Shown here one piece after another: positions 27,157 through 35,559 of a stretch of 64,000 bases of DNA (the stretch's first letter is position 1; each line of letters begins with the position of its first letter). The position numbers were made by a program, and so were the translations under genes. The notes below the pieces were generated by a model that searched no databases, was not told the origin of the DNA, and saw only the letters and a list, made by a program, of their open reading frames with translations. This DNA comes from Streptomyces bicolor (GTDB lineage: Bacteria; Actinomycetota; Actinomycetes; Streptomycetales; Streptomycetaceae): NCBI RefSeq assembly GCF_000719285.1, contig NZ_JOFS01000017.1:62001-126000 (forward strand). The letters are read 5' to 3'.

Positions 27157-27857
27157 CGGGCCGCCTCCCCCGTGCCGCCAGTATCGGCAACACCGTCAGC
27201 AGCACCATCGGCCCCGCTGCTACCAGGGGCGCCGCCAGAACCCTCAGCACCACCACCGACCCCCGCCACCCCAGGCCCCCGCACCAGCCCACTCTGCAGA
27301 GCCGCCGTCGACGGACGCCCCGCCGCGCCCGCGTACCGCTCCCCGAGCGACTCCCGCGCGATCTTCTCCTGGAGCTTCAGGATCCCTTGGAGCAGCGCCT
27401 CGGGGCGTGGCGGGCAGCCGGGGACGTACACGTCCACCGGGATGATCTGGTCGACGCCCTTGGTGACGGAGTAGGAGTCCCAGTACGGGCCCCCGCAGTT
27501 CGAGCAGGCCCCGAAGGAGATGACGTACTTCGGCTCGGGCATCTGTTCGTACAGGCGCTTCACGGCCGGGGCCATCTTGTCCGTCACCGTGCCGGAGACG
27601 ACCATCAGGTCGGCCTGGCGCGGGCCGGGCGCGAAGGGGATCACGCCGAGGCGGATGAAGTCGTGGCGGGCCATCGACGCGGCGATGAACTCGATCGCGC
27701 AGCAGGCGAGGCCGAAGTTGAAGACCCAGAGCGAGTAGCGGCGGCCCCAGTTCAGGATCACCTTCATCGGCTCGGGAGCGAGGCGGGCCAGCGCGCCCAG
27801 CCGCTTCGGTTCCGGCAACAGAACCGGCTGCTCGTTGGTGTCTGGCGTCACGTCCAT
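27153..27857 (-). CDS. nuoB: Complex I subunit NuoB with C-terminal tail
   Basis: Protein of 234 residues. Ligands of the terminal cluster N2 are present: Cys52-Cys53 (ACCAIEF), Cys118 (FGACSNCGG) and Cys148 (PGCPPRPE), with family spacing. The core ends near residue 175. The remaining about 60 residues are a Gly/Ala/Ser-rich tail ([14 protein letters not shown]). The start at 27857 lies 10 nt inside the nuoA reading frame, so translation is coupled. With N2 intact, electrons could reach quinone, but the NuoD partner that forms the quinone cavity must come from elsewhere. Confidence 0.95.
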   Translation of the reverse strand: MDVTPDTNEQPVLLPEPKRLGALARLAPEPMKVILNWGRRYSLWVFNFGLACCAIEFIAASMARHDFIRLGVIPFAPGPRQADLMVVSGTVTDKMAPAVKRLYEQMPEPKYVISFGACSNCGGPYWDSYSVTKGVDQIIPVDVYVPGCPPRPEALLQGILKLQEKIARESLGERYAGAAGRPSTAALQSGLVRGPGVAGVGGGAEGSGGAPGSSGADGAADGVADTGGTGEAAR

Positions 27858-28270
27858 GCCAGAACGCCCTTCTTGTATGCGTAGAGCAGACCCACGGCCA
27901 GGAAGCCGAGGAAGACGAACATCTCGACGAGCGTGGTCGCGCCGTAGCCGGGGTCGGCGAAGACCGTCGCCCAGGGGAACAGGAAGATCGAGTCGATGGC
28001 GAAGATCACGTACAGGAAGGCGTACACGTAGTAGCGGACCTGGGTGTGGGCCCAGCCCTCGCCGACGGGGTCGACGCCGCACTCGTACGTCAGCAGCTTC
28101 TCGGGCGTGGGGACCACGGGGCGCAGCAGTCGGCCCGCCCCGAAGGCGACGGCGACGAACAGCACGCCGATGACGGCTAGCAGTCCGACGACCGAGTAGG
28201 ACTGGAAGTAGTCCGCCGAGACGACGACGTAGTGCGCATCCGCCGCGACGACGACGGTCTGTTCCGACAC
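27848..28270 (-). CDS. nuoA: Complex I membrane subunit NuoA with altered acidic pair
   Basis: Protein of 140 residues with three helices. The loop TYECGVDP, with the conserved Glu-Cys-Gly, is present. In helix 2 to 3, E. coli NuoA has F-D-V-E (Asp79, Glu81, reported important for activity); here the aligned segment is F-A-I-D (Ala91, Asp93). The first acidic residue is lost and the second shortened. GTG start at 28270; first gene of the operon, divergent from the histidine kinase gene. Confidence 0.93.
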   Translation of the reverse strand: MSEQTVVVAADAHYVVVSADYFQSYSVVGLLAVIGVLFVAVAFGAGRLLRPVVPTPEKLLTYECGVDPVGEGWAHTQVRYYVYAFLYVIFAIDSIFLFPWATVFADPGYGATTLVEMFVFLGFLAVGLLYAYKKGVLAWT

Positions 28271-28562
28271 GTCCGTCCCTCGCTCCCTGACCTCGTGACC
28301 GATGCCCCAGGAAACAGGCCCTGGGACCAGTGTCCTGCGAAATGTGATCTCGTGAACACCACTGTTCGACGATCTGTACGCACGGGAGTCTAGGCCCTGC
28401 TAAAGACAGCGTAAGCAGCCCGTCACGCGTTGAGATCTCGTCGAGATGCGACGGCGGACGCGGGCCCACGGCCCGGCCGGTCCCGAGGGTGGGGATTTCC
28501 CCCGGAGATCACGGCGGTCCGCCTCATGGCGCGACGGCGTACCGCGCGGCACGCTAGCCCAT
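28271..28562. promoter_or_regulatory. Divergent promoter region, nuo operon 2 / histidine kinase 1
   Basis: A 292-bp region that must carry the minus-strand promoter for nuoA-N and the plus-strand promoter for the kinase gene. It contains an interrupted palindrome TCTCG-T-CGAGA at about 28436-28446. I see no convincing Rex site and no confident -10/-35 pair. Confidence 0.5.
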
Positions 28563-29771
28563 ATGACCGAACGCCCCAGCCCATCGCGGAACGCCGCCGG
28601 GCGGCCCGACAGCGACCAGCCGCCGTTGCCACCTGCCCGTTTCGCCTACGACCGGACCACATGGAAGGAGATCGCGCACCTCCTGGCGAACCTTCCCGTG
28701 TCGCTGCTCGGCTTCGTCTACGTCGTGACGGTGCTGTTCACCGGTGCCTGGCTGACCGTGACGGTGATCGGGTTCCCGCTGCTCGCGGCCGGGCTGATGG
28801 GCGCGCGGCAGTTGGGCAAGCTGGAGCGGGCACGCGCGCGTGCGCTGCTCGGGGTGCGGGTGGACGAGCCGAGCCCGCTGCCGTTGCGTGGCAGCAGGAA
28901 CGGCTTCTTCCCGCAGCTGTGGCTGGCACTGAAGGACCCGGTGGGCTGGCGGACGGTCCTGTACGACTTCATCCGGCTGCCCTGGGGCATCCTCACCTTC
29001 ACCATCACGCTGACCTCGCTGTTCGTGCTGTGGCCGGTGCTGCCCTTCATCGCGCGGGGTCTGGCCAACGCGGACCGGGCGATGGTGCGCGGCCTGCTGT
29101 CGCCCTCCGACGAGCTGGAGCGCCGTATCGCCGAACTGGAGTCGGACCGGGGGGTCGTCGTGGATACGGCGGCCGCCGATCTGCGGCGCATCGAGCGCGA
29201 TCTGCACGACGGCGCGCAGGCTCGCCTCGTCAACCTCGCCATGGGCCTGGGTTTGGCCAAGGAGAAGCTCCTCGAGGACCCCGACTCGGCGGCGGCGATG
29301 GTCGAGGAGGCGCACGGCGAGGTGAAGCTCGCACTGCAGGAGCTGCGCGATCTGGCGCGCGGCATCCATCCGGCCGTCCTCACCGACCGCGGCCTGGACG
29401 CCGCCCTGTCGGCGGTCGCCTCGCGCTGCACGGTGCCGGTGAAGGTGACGGTCGACCTGCTGTCCAGACCGGCCGCGGCCATCGAGGGCATCGCCTACTT
29501 CACCGTCTCCGAGCTGCTGCAGAACATCAGCAAGCACAGTTGGGCGAAGACGGCGTCGGTCGATGTGTGGCGGTCGGACGACCGGCTGCTCATCCAGGTG
29601 TGGGACGACGGCCGCGGTGGCGCGAGCCTCGACGGCGGCACGGGCATGCGCGGGCTCGCCGACCGGCTGGACGCGGTGGACGGCCTGTTCGTCATCGAGT
29701 CACCGCAGGGCGGCCCTACGACGGTGACGGCCGAGCTGCCCTGGCGGGACCGCGTCCCCGGGCAGGGGTAG
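28563..29771 (+). CDS. Sensor histidine kinase 1 (NarL/DesK type)
   Basis: Membrane histidine kinase of 402 residues. Residues about 30-175 form a putative sensor domain with four hydrophobic segments and little extracytoplasmic sequence. The dimerisation box is HisKA_3 with phospho-acceptor His215 (RRIERDLHDGAQARLV). The ATPase domain has N-box SELLQNISKHS, G1 VWDDGRGGA and GLADRLDAVDG. It is the first of two tandem paralogues and precedes one LuxR-type response regulator. Its divergent partner is nuo operon 2, so redox or membrane-state sensing is plausible but inferred. Confidence 0.9.
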   Translation: MTERPSPSRNAAGRPDSDQPPLPPARFAYDRTTWKEIAHLLANLPVSLLGFVYVVTVLFTGAWLTVTVIGFPLLAAGLMGARQLGKLERARARALLGVRVDEPSPLPLRGSRNGFFPQLWLALKDPVGWRTVLYDFIRLPWGILTFTITLTSLFVLWPVLPFIARGLANADRAMVRGLLSPSDELERRIAELESDRGVVVDTAAADLRRIERDLHDGAQARLVNLAMGLGLAKEKLLEDPDSAAAMVEEAHGEVKLALQELRDLARGIHPAVLTDRGLDAALSAVASRCTVPVKVTVDLLSRPAAAIEGIAYFTVSELLQNISKHSWAKTASVDVWRSDDRLLIQVWDDGRGGASLDGGTGMRGLADRLDAVDGLFVIESPQGGPTTVTAELPWRDRVPGQG

Positions 29772-29894
29772 GGAAAACCCCCCGTTCAAGACGCCGACGG
29801 CCTCCATGTTCCCCGGACCCGGCGTCGAGGAGGGTGGAGGTACGACGCAACAGCCCCGGCGGGGCTGACGGGACGAGGAGAACGGACGGCGCCG

Positions 29895-31259
29895 ATGGCC
29901 ACGGAGTACGGACAGGGCTACGGGCACGGGCTCGGCTTCCCCGAGCGCGGCCTCCCCGAGCACGGCGGCGAACGACGGCACCGGCTGCCGGCCGGGCTGC
30001 GGGCGCCGTTCGAGGCGCGCAGTTGGCGCGAGTTCGGGTATGTGCTGCTGAGCCTGCCGATCAGCATCCTGCTGTTCGTGTACGCCATCACCATGGTGTC
30101 GCTGGGCGCGGGCCTGCTGGTGACGTTCCTCGGCATCCCGGTGCTGGCGGCGGCCCTCGCCGGCTGCCGGGGGTTCGGCGCGTTGGAGCGGGCACGCGCG
30201 CGTGCGCTGCTCGACCTGAACGTGGCCGAGCCGGAGCCGCTGCGGATGCGACGGCGCGGCTTCATGGCCTGGATGGGCGCGGTACTGAAGAGCGGCACGT
30301 CGTGGCGGACCCTGCTGTACGCGGTGCTGCACTTCCCGTGGGCGGTGTTCTCCTTCGTCGTCGCCGTGAACGTCTGGGCGTACGGCTGGGCGCTGCTCAC
30401 CTATCCGCTGTGGTTCTGGGTTTTCCCGGTGTGGGCGGGCCAGGACGGCCTTCAGCTGTACGGCGACGGGACCCACCGCATCTACCTCGACAACCCCTTC
30501 GAGATCACGGTGACCGCGCTGGTCGGCCTGCTCTTCACCCTCGCGACTCCCTGGATCGTCCGGGCGCTGACGATGGTCGACCGGGTGATGGTGCACGGCC
30601 TGCTCGGGCCGTCCCGGCTGGCCACGCGTGTGGTGGAGCTGGAGTCCGACCGCGGTGTCGTGGTCGATACGGCGGCTGCCGACCTGCGGCGCATCGAGCG
30701 CGACCTGCACGACGGCGCCCAGGCCCGCCTGGTGGCCCTGGCCATGGATCTGGGCCTCGCGAAGGAGAAGCTCGCGGAGGACCCGCAGGCCGCGGCCCGG
30801 ATGGTGGACGAGGCGCACGGCGAGGTGAAGACGGCCCTGCAGGAGCTGCGGGATCTGGCACGCGGCATCCATCCGGCGGTGCTGACGGACCGGGGGCTGG
30901 ACGCGGCCCTGTCCGCGGTGGCCTCGCGGTGCGCGGTACCGGTGGAGGTACAGGTAGACCTGGAGGAGCGGCCGGTGCCGGCGATCGAGGGGATCGCGTA
31001 CTTCACGGTGTCGGAGCTGCTCCAGAACATCAGCAAGCACTCGCGGGCCACCTGGGCGGCCGTGGATGTGTGGCGGGTGGAGAACCGGCTGATGCTGCAG
31101 GTCGTGGACAACGGGGTCGGTGGCGCGGGCACCTCCGGCGGCTCGGGGCTGTCGGGACTGGCCGAGCGGCTGGACGCGGTCGACGGGATCCTGGTGGTCG
31201 ACTCGCCGGTCGGCGGGCCCACCCGGGTGACGGCGGAGCTTCCCTGGCGGACCGTGTAG
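29895..31259 (+). CDS. Sensor histidine kinase 2 (NarL/DesK type), paralogue of kinase 1
   Basis: Protein of 454 residues, close to kinase 1 throughout. The block SDRGVVVDTAAADLRR-IERDLHDGAQARLV is nearly identical, with His272. It differs in a longer loop between the third and fourth hydrophobic segments (about residues 165-208, with a WGYPLWFWVFPVW-like aromatic stretch and DGLQLYGDGTHRIYLDN) that kinase 1 lacks. This is the likeliest place for a different signal input. ATPase motifs are SELLQNISKHS and VVDNGVGG. It follows kinase 1 after 123 nt, so it probably shares the transcript. Confidence 0.9.
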   Translation: MATEYGQGYGHGLGFPERGLPEHGGERRHRLPAGLRAPFEARSWREFGYVLLSLPISILLFVYAITMVSLGAGLLVTFLGIPVLAAALAGCRGFGALERARARALLDLNVAEPEPLRMRRRGFMAWMGAVLKSGTSWRTLLYAVLHFPWAVFSFVVAVNVWAYGWALLTYPLWFWVFPVWAGQDGLQLYGDGTHRIYLDNPFEITVTALVGLLFTLATPWIVRALTMVDRVMVHGLLGPSRLATRVVELESDRGVVVDTAAADLRRIERDLHDGAQARLVALAMDLGLAKEKLAEDPQAAARMVDEAHGEVKTALQELRDLARGIHPAVLTDRGLDAALSAVASRCAVPVEVQVDLEERPVPAIEGIAYFTVSELLQNISKHSRATWAAVDVWRVENRLMLQVVDNGVGGAGTSGGSGLSGLAERLDAVDGILVVDSPVGGPTRVTAELPWRTV

Positions 31260-31565
31260 TTCGGAGGGTGCCGTTCGGGTGCCGTTCGGGGGTGCCCTTC
31301 GGCGTCCCACTGACATAGGGATCCGGCTCCGGTTGGTTCGGGGGCCGGATTTCCGTGTGGCAGCAAACACGCATTGACCGCAAGCACGCAATTGACCGCA
31401 AGCACGCCTTGCCCGCAAACACACCCCGAGTCCCGTCACGCCGTTCGCATGCAGTTATCCACAGGCCCGGTGCGGAAGAGCCGATCGCGGGATACTGAGG
31501 GCGCGAAGAACGACAGGGCCGGGACACGCTCGGCCGAATGCCAAGGCACACGGGGGGCCGGGGAC
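31260..31565. other. Intergenic region with tandem repeats before the response regulator
   Basis: It contains, in order, three 11-bp units of GGGTGCCGTTC type (about 31265-31301), an inverted GGATCCGGCTCC...GGGGGCCGGAT segment, four 17-18-bp direct repeats (31363-31425), and a single TTATCCACA at 31455-31463. No gene is seen. The response regulator promoter should lie here. Confidence 0.55.
31363..31425. repeat. Four direct repeats upstream of the response regulator gene
   Basis: Units start at 31363, 31380, 31398 and 31415 (spacing 17-18 bp). Each begins GCAAGCACGC or GCAAACACGC and is followed by TTGACC or TTGCCC; the fourth is truncated. Spacing near 1.7 helical turns and position 140-200 bp before the gene suggest a protein-binding array. 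Confidence 0.65.
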
Positions 31566-32237
31566 GTGGAGGACAGGGTGCGGGTGGTCATCGCCGAGGA
31601 TTCGGTGCTGCTCAGGGAGGGACTGACCCGGCTTTTGACCGACCGTGGGCACGAGGTCGTGGCGGGCGTCGGAGACGGCGACGCGCTGATCAAGACCATC
31701 ACCGAGCTGGACGGACAGGGCGAGCTGCCGGATGTGGTGGTGGCGGACGTGAGAATGCCGCCGACGCACACCGACGAAGGAGTACGGGCTGCCGTACAGC
31801 TGCGCAAGTCGCACCCCGGGCTGGGGGTACTCGTACTGTCGCAGTACGTGGAGGAGCGGTACGCCACCGAACTGCTGGCCGGTTCCAGCCGCGGAGTCGG
31901 CTATCTGCTCAAGGACCGCGTGGCGGAGGTTCGCGAGTTCGTGGACGCGGTCGTGCGGGTGGCGCAAGGGGGGACGGCCCTCGACCCGGAGGTCGTCGCC
32001 CAGCTGCTGGGCCGAAGCCGTAAGCAGGACGTGCTCGCGGGGCTGACTCCGCGGGAGCGGGAGGTCCTGGGACTCATGGCCGAGGGGCGGACCAACTCCG
32101 CGATCGCCCGGCAGCTGGTGGTGAGCGACGGCGCCGTCGAGAAGCACGTCAGCAACATCTTCCTCAAGCTCGGGCTGTCCCAGAGCGACGGTGACCACCG
32201 CCGTGTTCTGGCGGTCCTCACCTACCTGAACTCCTGA
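31566..32237 (+). CDS. NarL/FixJ-family response regulator
   Basis: Protein of 223 residues. The receiver domain has the acidic pocket Glu11-Asp12, phospho-acceptor Asp61 (VVVADVRMPP) and the conserved Lys in YLLKDRV. The C-terminal LuxR helix-turn-helix is LTPREREVLGLMAEGRTNSAIARQLVVSDGAVEKHVSNIFLKLGL. The start GTG at 31566 follows a purine-rich GGGGGCCGGGG; GTG at 31578 is possible. It is the single regulator after two kinases, so both may signal to it. Target genes probably include nuo operon 2 or korAB; that is inference from linkage. Confidence 0.92.
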   Translation: MEDRVRVVIAEDSVLLREGLTRLLTDRGHEVVAGVGDGDALIKTITELDGQGELPDVVVADVRMPPTHTDEGVRAAVQLRKSHPGLGVLVLSQYVEERYATELLAGSSRGVGYLLKDRVAEVREFVDAVVRVAQGGTALDPEVVAQLLGRSRKQDVLAGLTPREREVLGLMAEGRTNSAIARQLVVSDGAVEKHVSNIFLKLGLSQSDGDHRRVLAVLTYLNS

Positions 32238-32240
32238 CGG

Positions 32241-32279
32241 TCTGACACCGTGTCAGATAACGGGGCTCCGGCGGAGCCC
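32241..32279 (+). terminator. Palindrome plus hairpin after the response regulator
   Basis: A 17-bp palindrome (TCTGACAC-C-GTGTCAGA, 32241-32257) is followed by a 7-bp hairpin (GGGCTCC at 32263-32269 with GGAGCCC at 32273-32279), starting 3 nt after the stop codon. Together they may terminate transcription. The first could instead be a protein-binding site. Confidence 0.45.
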
Positions 32280-32486
32280 AGAACCGAAGAACGAGCGGGG
32301 AGCGTCTTGTAAGCAAGCGCCGGGGGGCGTGGAAATCATGACAAGTCAGGGTGGGGAAGCGTCTCAAAATCATGTCCGTCATGCGAATGGTCCCGGGAGG
32401 GCGACCTCTGCGGACGTAGGGTTGATCCTGGGAAGGCTTGCGGGAAGGCCATGCCCAGACAGCCGCCTCGAAGGAGGGCCAGTTCA

Positions 32487-34415
32487 GTGACCAGCCAGGT
32501 CAGTAGCCCAGCGGAGCAGGCCGACGAAGCCGTCGTGGGAGAGCAGCGCAAACCGGCAGGGACGAAGGACGTCCGCCGGCTGGACCGGGTGATCATTCGT
32601 TTCGCGGGAGACTCGGGCGACGGTATGCAGCTCACCGGCGACCGCTTCACCTCGGAAACGGCGTCCTTCGGCAACGACCTGTCGACGCTGCCGAACTTCC
32701 CGGCGGAGATCCGCGCCCCCGCCGGCACCCTGCCGGGCGTGTCCTCCTTCCAGCTGCACTTCGCCGATCACGACATCCTGACGCCGGGCGACGCGCCGAA
32801 CGTGCTGGTCGCGATGAACCCGGCGGCGCTGAAGGCCAACATCGGCGATCTGCCGCGCGGCGCGGAGATCATCGTCAACACGGACGAGTTCACCAGACGG
32901 GCGATGCAGAAGGTGGGCTACGACAGCAGCCCGCTGGAGGACGGTTCGCTCGACGGTTACAGCCTCCATCCGGTGCCGCTGACGACGCTGACCGTCGAGG
33001 CGCTGAAGGAGTTCGACCTCACCCGCAAGGAGGCCGAGCGCAGCAAGAACATGTTCGCGCTGGGCCTGCTGAGCTGGATGTACCACCGCCCGACCGAGGG
33101 CACCGAGAAGTTCCTGAAGTCGAAGTTCGCCAAGAAACCCGACATCGCGGCCGCCAACATCGCCGCCTTCCGCGCGGGCTGGAACTTCGGCGAGACGACG
33201 GAGGACTTCGCCGTCTCCTACGAGGTCGCCCCGGCGGCGAAGGCCTTCCCCGTCGGCACCTACCGCAACATCTCGGGGAACCTCGCGCTGTCCTACGGGC
33301 TGGTCGCCGCGTCTCGCCAGGCGGACCTGCCGCTGTTCCTGGGCTCGTACCCGATCACCCCGGCCTCGGACATCCTGCACGAGCTCAGCAAGCACAAGAA
33401 CTTCGGCGTACGGACCTTCCAGGCCGAGGACGAGATCGCCGGTATCGGCGCGGCGCTGGGAGCGGCCTTCGGCGGTTCGCTCGCGGTGACCACGACGTCC
33501 GGTCCGGGCGTAGCCCTGAAGTCCGAGACCATCGGCCTCGCGGTGTCGCTGGAGCTGCCGCTGCTGGTGATCGACATCCAGCGCGGCGGGCCCTCGACCG
33601 GTCTGCCGACCAAGACCGAGCAGGCGGACCTGCTGCAGGCGATGTTCGGCCGCAACGGCGAGGCACCGGTGCCGATCGTCGCCCCGCGCACACCGGCCGA
33701 CTGCTTCGACGCGGCTTTGGAGGCGGCGCGGATCGCGCTGACGTACCGAACACCCGTGATGCTGCTCTCCGACGGCTATCTGGCCAACGGGTCGGAGCCC
33801 TGGCGCATCCCGGAGCTGGACGAGCTGCCGGACCTGACCACGCAGTTCGCGCAGGGGCCCAACCACACCCTGGAGGACGGCACCGAGGTCTTCTGGCCGT
33901 ACAAGCGGGACCCGCAGACCCTCGCCCGGCCGTGGGCGATCCCGGGCACGCCGGGTCTTGAGCACCGGATCGGCGGGATCGAGAAGGAGGACGGCACGGG
34001 CAACATCTCGTACGCCCCGGCCAACCACGACTTCATGGTCCGCACCCGTCAGGCCAAGATCGACGGCATCGAGGTGCCCGACCTGGAGGTCGACGACCCG
34101 CACGAGGCGAAGACGCTGGTGCTGGGCTGGGGATCGACGTACGGCCCGATCACGGCCGCGGTGCGCCGGCTGCGCAACGCCGGTGAGTCGATCGCGCAGG
34201 CGCATCTGCGCCATCTGAACCCGTTCCCGAGCAACCTGGGCGTGGTACTCGGGCGCTACGAGAAGGTGGTGATCCCCGAGATGAACCTCGGCCAGCTCGC
34301 CACTCTGGTCCGCGCGAAGTACCTGGTGGACGCCCACTCGTACAACCAGGTCAACGGCATGCCGTTCAAGGCGGAACAGCTCGCCAAGGCTCTCAAGGAG
34401 GCCATCGATGCCTGA
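32487..34415 (+). CDS. korA: 2-oxoacid:ferredoxin oxidoreductase, alpha (gamma-alpha fused) subunit
   Basis: Protein of 642 residues. The N-terminal gamma domain (RVIIRFAGDSGDGMQLTG, then FPAEIRAPAGTLPGVSSFQ) is fused to the alpha pyrophosphate-binding domains (GNLALSYGLVAASRQ, YPITPASDILHEL, AEDEIAGIGAALGA, TTSGPGVALKSE, IDIQRGGPSTGLPTKTEQADL). This matches KorA of the actinobacterial two-subunit 2-oxoglutarate:ferredoxin oxidoreductase, which makes succinyl-CoA and reduced ferredoxin. GTG at 32487 has AAGGAGG 9 nt upstream, so I prefer it to the ATG at 32451. It overlaps korB by 8 nt. Confidence 0.95.
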   Translation: MTSQVSSPAEQADEAVVGEQRKPAGTKDVRRLDRVIIRFAGDSGDGMQLTGDRFTSETASFGNDLSTLPNFPAEIRAPAGTLPGVSSFQLHFADHDILTPGDAPNVLVAMNPAALKANIGDLPRGAEIIVNTDEFTRRAMQKVGYDSSPLEDGSLDGYSLHPVPLTTLTVEALKEFDLTRKEAERSKNMFALGLLSWMYHRPTEGTEKFLKSKFAKKPDIAAANIAAFRAGWNFGETTEDFAVSYEVAPAAKAFPVGTYRNISGNLALSYGLVAASRQADLPLFLGSYPITPASDILHELSKHKNFGVRTFQAEDEIAGIGAALGAAFGGSLAVTTTSGPGVALKSETIGLAVSLELPLLVIDIQRGGPSTGLPTKTEQADLLQAMFGRNGEAPVPIVAPRTPADCFDAALEAARIALTYRTPVMLLSDGYLANGSEPWRIPELDELPDLTTQFAQGPNHTLEDGTEVFWPYKRDPQTLARPWAIPGTPGLEHRIGGIEKEDGTGNISYAPANHDFMVRTRQAKIDGIEVPDLEVDDPHEAKTLVLGWGSTYGPITAAVRRLRNAGESIAQAHLRHLNPFPSNLGVVLGRYEKVVIPEMNLGQLATLVRAKYLVDAHSYNQVNGMPFKAEQLAKALKEAIDA

Positions 34416-35490
34416 GACGTCCGCGGAAGGCACGGGCACGATCGAGGCGCTCTCGCTCGTCCCCAAGGCCGAGGCCCGCCAGTCCATGAAGGACTTCAAG
34501 TCCGATCAGGAGGTGCGCTGGTGCCCCGGTTGCGGTGACTACGCGATCCTCGCCGCGGTACAGGGCTTCATGCCGGAGCTGGGCCTGGCCAAGGAGAACA
34601 TCGTCTTCGTCTCGGGCATCGGCTGTTCGTCTCGCTTCCCGTACTACATGAACACATACGGGATGCACTCCATCCACGGCCGCGCGCCCGCGATCGCGAC
34701 GGGCCTGGCCACGTCGCGCCGGGACCTGTCGGTATGGGTGGTCACGGGCGACGGCGACGCGCTGTCGATCGGCGGCAACCACCTGATCCACGCCCTGCGC
34801 CGAAATGTCAACTTGAAGATCTTGCTGTTCAACAACCGGATCTACGGCCTGACGAAGGGCCAGTACTCCCCGACGTCCGAGGTCGGCAAGATCACCAAGT
34901 CGACACCGATGGGCTCGCTGGACGCACCCTTCAACCCGGTATCCCTCGCGATCGGCGCGGAGGCGTCCTTCGTGGCGCGCACGGTGGACTCCGACCGCAA
35001 GCACCTCACCCAGGTCCTGCGCGAGGCGGCCGCCCACAAGGGCACCGCGCTGATCGAGATCTACCAGAACTGCAACATCTTCAACGACGGCGCCTTCGAG
35101 GTCCTCAAGGACAAGCAGCAGGCCGAGGAGGCGGTGATCCGCCTGGAGCACGGGCAGCCGATCCGCTTCGGCACCGACGACGGTTCGCGCGGCGTCGTAC
35201 GGGACGCACAGACGGGTGACCTGAAGGTCGTCACGGTGACGCCGGAGAACGAGTCGCAGATCCTGATCCACGATGCCCACTCCGCATCCCCGACCACAGC
35301 CTTCGCCCTGTCCCGCCTGGCCGACCCGGACACCCTGCATCACACCCCGATCGGCGTGTTCCGCTCGGTGGACCGTCCGGTGTACGACACACAGATGGCC
35401 GACCAGCTGGACTCGGCGATCGAGCAGAACGGCAAGGGTGACCTGGCGGCCTTGCTGGCGGGTGGGGACACCTGGACGGTCGTGGGCTGA
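34408..35490 (+). CDS. korB: 2-oxoacid:ferredoxin oxidoreductase, beta subunit
   Basis: Protein of 360 residues. The thiamine-diphosphate site is GDGDALSIGGNHLIHALRRN. The [4Fe-4S] cysteines are Cys39 and Cys42 (WCPGCGDY), Cys73 (GIGCSS) and a late Cys in YQNCNIFNDG. It pairs with KorA to oxidise 2-oxoglutarate, or a related 2-oxoacid, with CoA and reduce ferredoxin. Position beside a complex I operon lacking NADH-binding subunits makes a ferredoxin link attractive. Confidence 0.95.
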   Translation: MPETSAEGTGTIEALSLVPKAEARQSMKDFKSDQEVRWCPGCGDYAILAAVQGFMPELGLAKENIVFVSGIGCSSRFPYYMNTYGMHSIHGRAPAIATGLATSRRDLSVWVVTGDGDALSIGGNHLIHALRRNVNLKILLFNNRIYGLTKGQYSPTSEVGKITKSTPMGSLDAPFNPVSLAIGAEASFVARTVDSDRKHLTQVLREAAAHKGTALIEIYQNCNIFNDGAFEVLKDKQQAEEAVIRLEHGQPIRFGTDDGSRGVVRDAQTGDLKVVTVTPENESQILIHDAHSASPTTAFALSRLADPDTLHHTPIGVFRSVDRPVYDTQMADQLDSAIEQNGKGDLAALLAGGDTWTVVG

Positions 35491-35512
35491 CCGGCGCGTT
35501 CGAACACGGCGG

Positions 35513-35544
35513 AGGGCTTGGGTGTCGTACGGCGTCCAAGCCCT
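35513..35544. terminator. Terminator between korB and the small gene
   Basis: Perfect 9-bp stem (AGGGCTTGG at 35513-35521 with CCAAGCCCT at 35536-35544) and a 14-nt loop, located between convergent genes. Confidence 0.65.
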
Positions 35545-35559
35545 TCGCCCTGTACGCCG

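Noticed and set aside
28343..28358. Possible Rex operator (TGTGATCTCGTGAACA) before nuoA2
   Set aside because: Only the outer TGT/ACA positions match the palindromic consensus; too weak to call.
28831..30205. GCACGCGCGCGTGC copies inside both histidine kinase genes
   Set aside because: They encode the conserved ERARARALL segment of two paralogues, so they are explained by coding and gene duplication rather than by a mobile repeat.
31363..31425. CRISPR-like array
   Set aside because: Units are only 17-18 bp with no distinct spacers and there are no cas genes.
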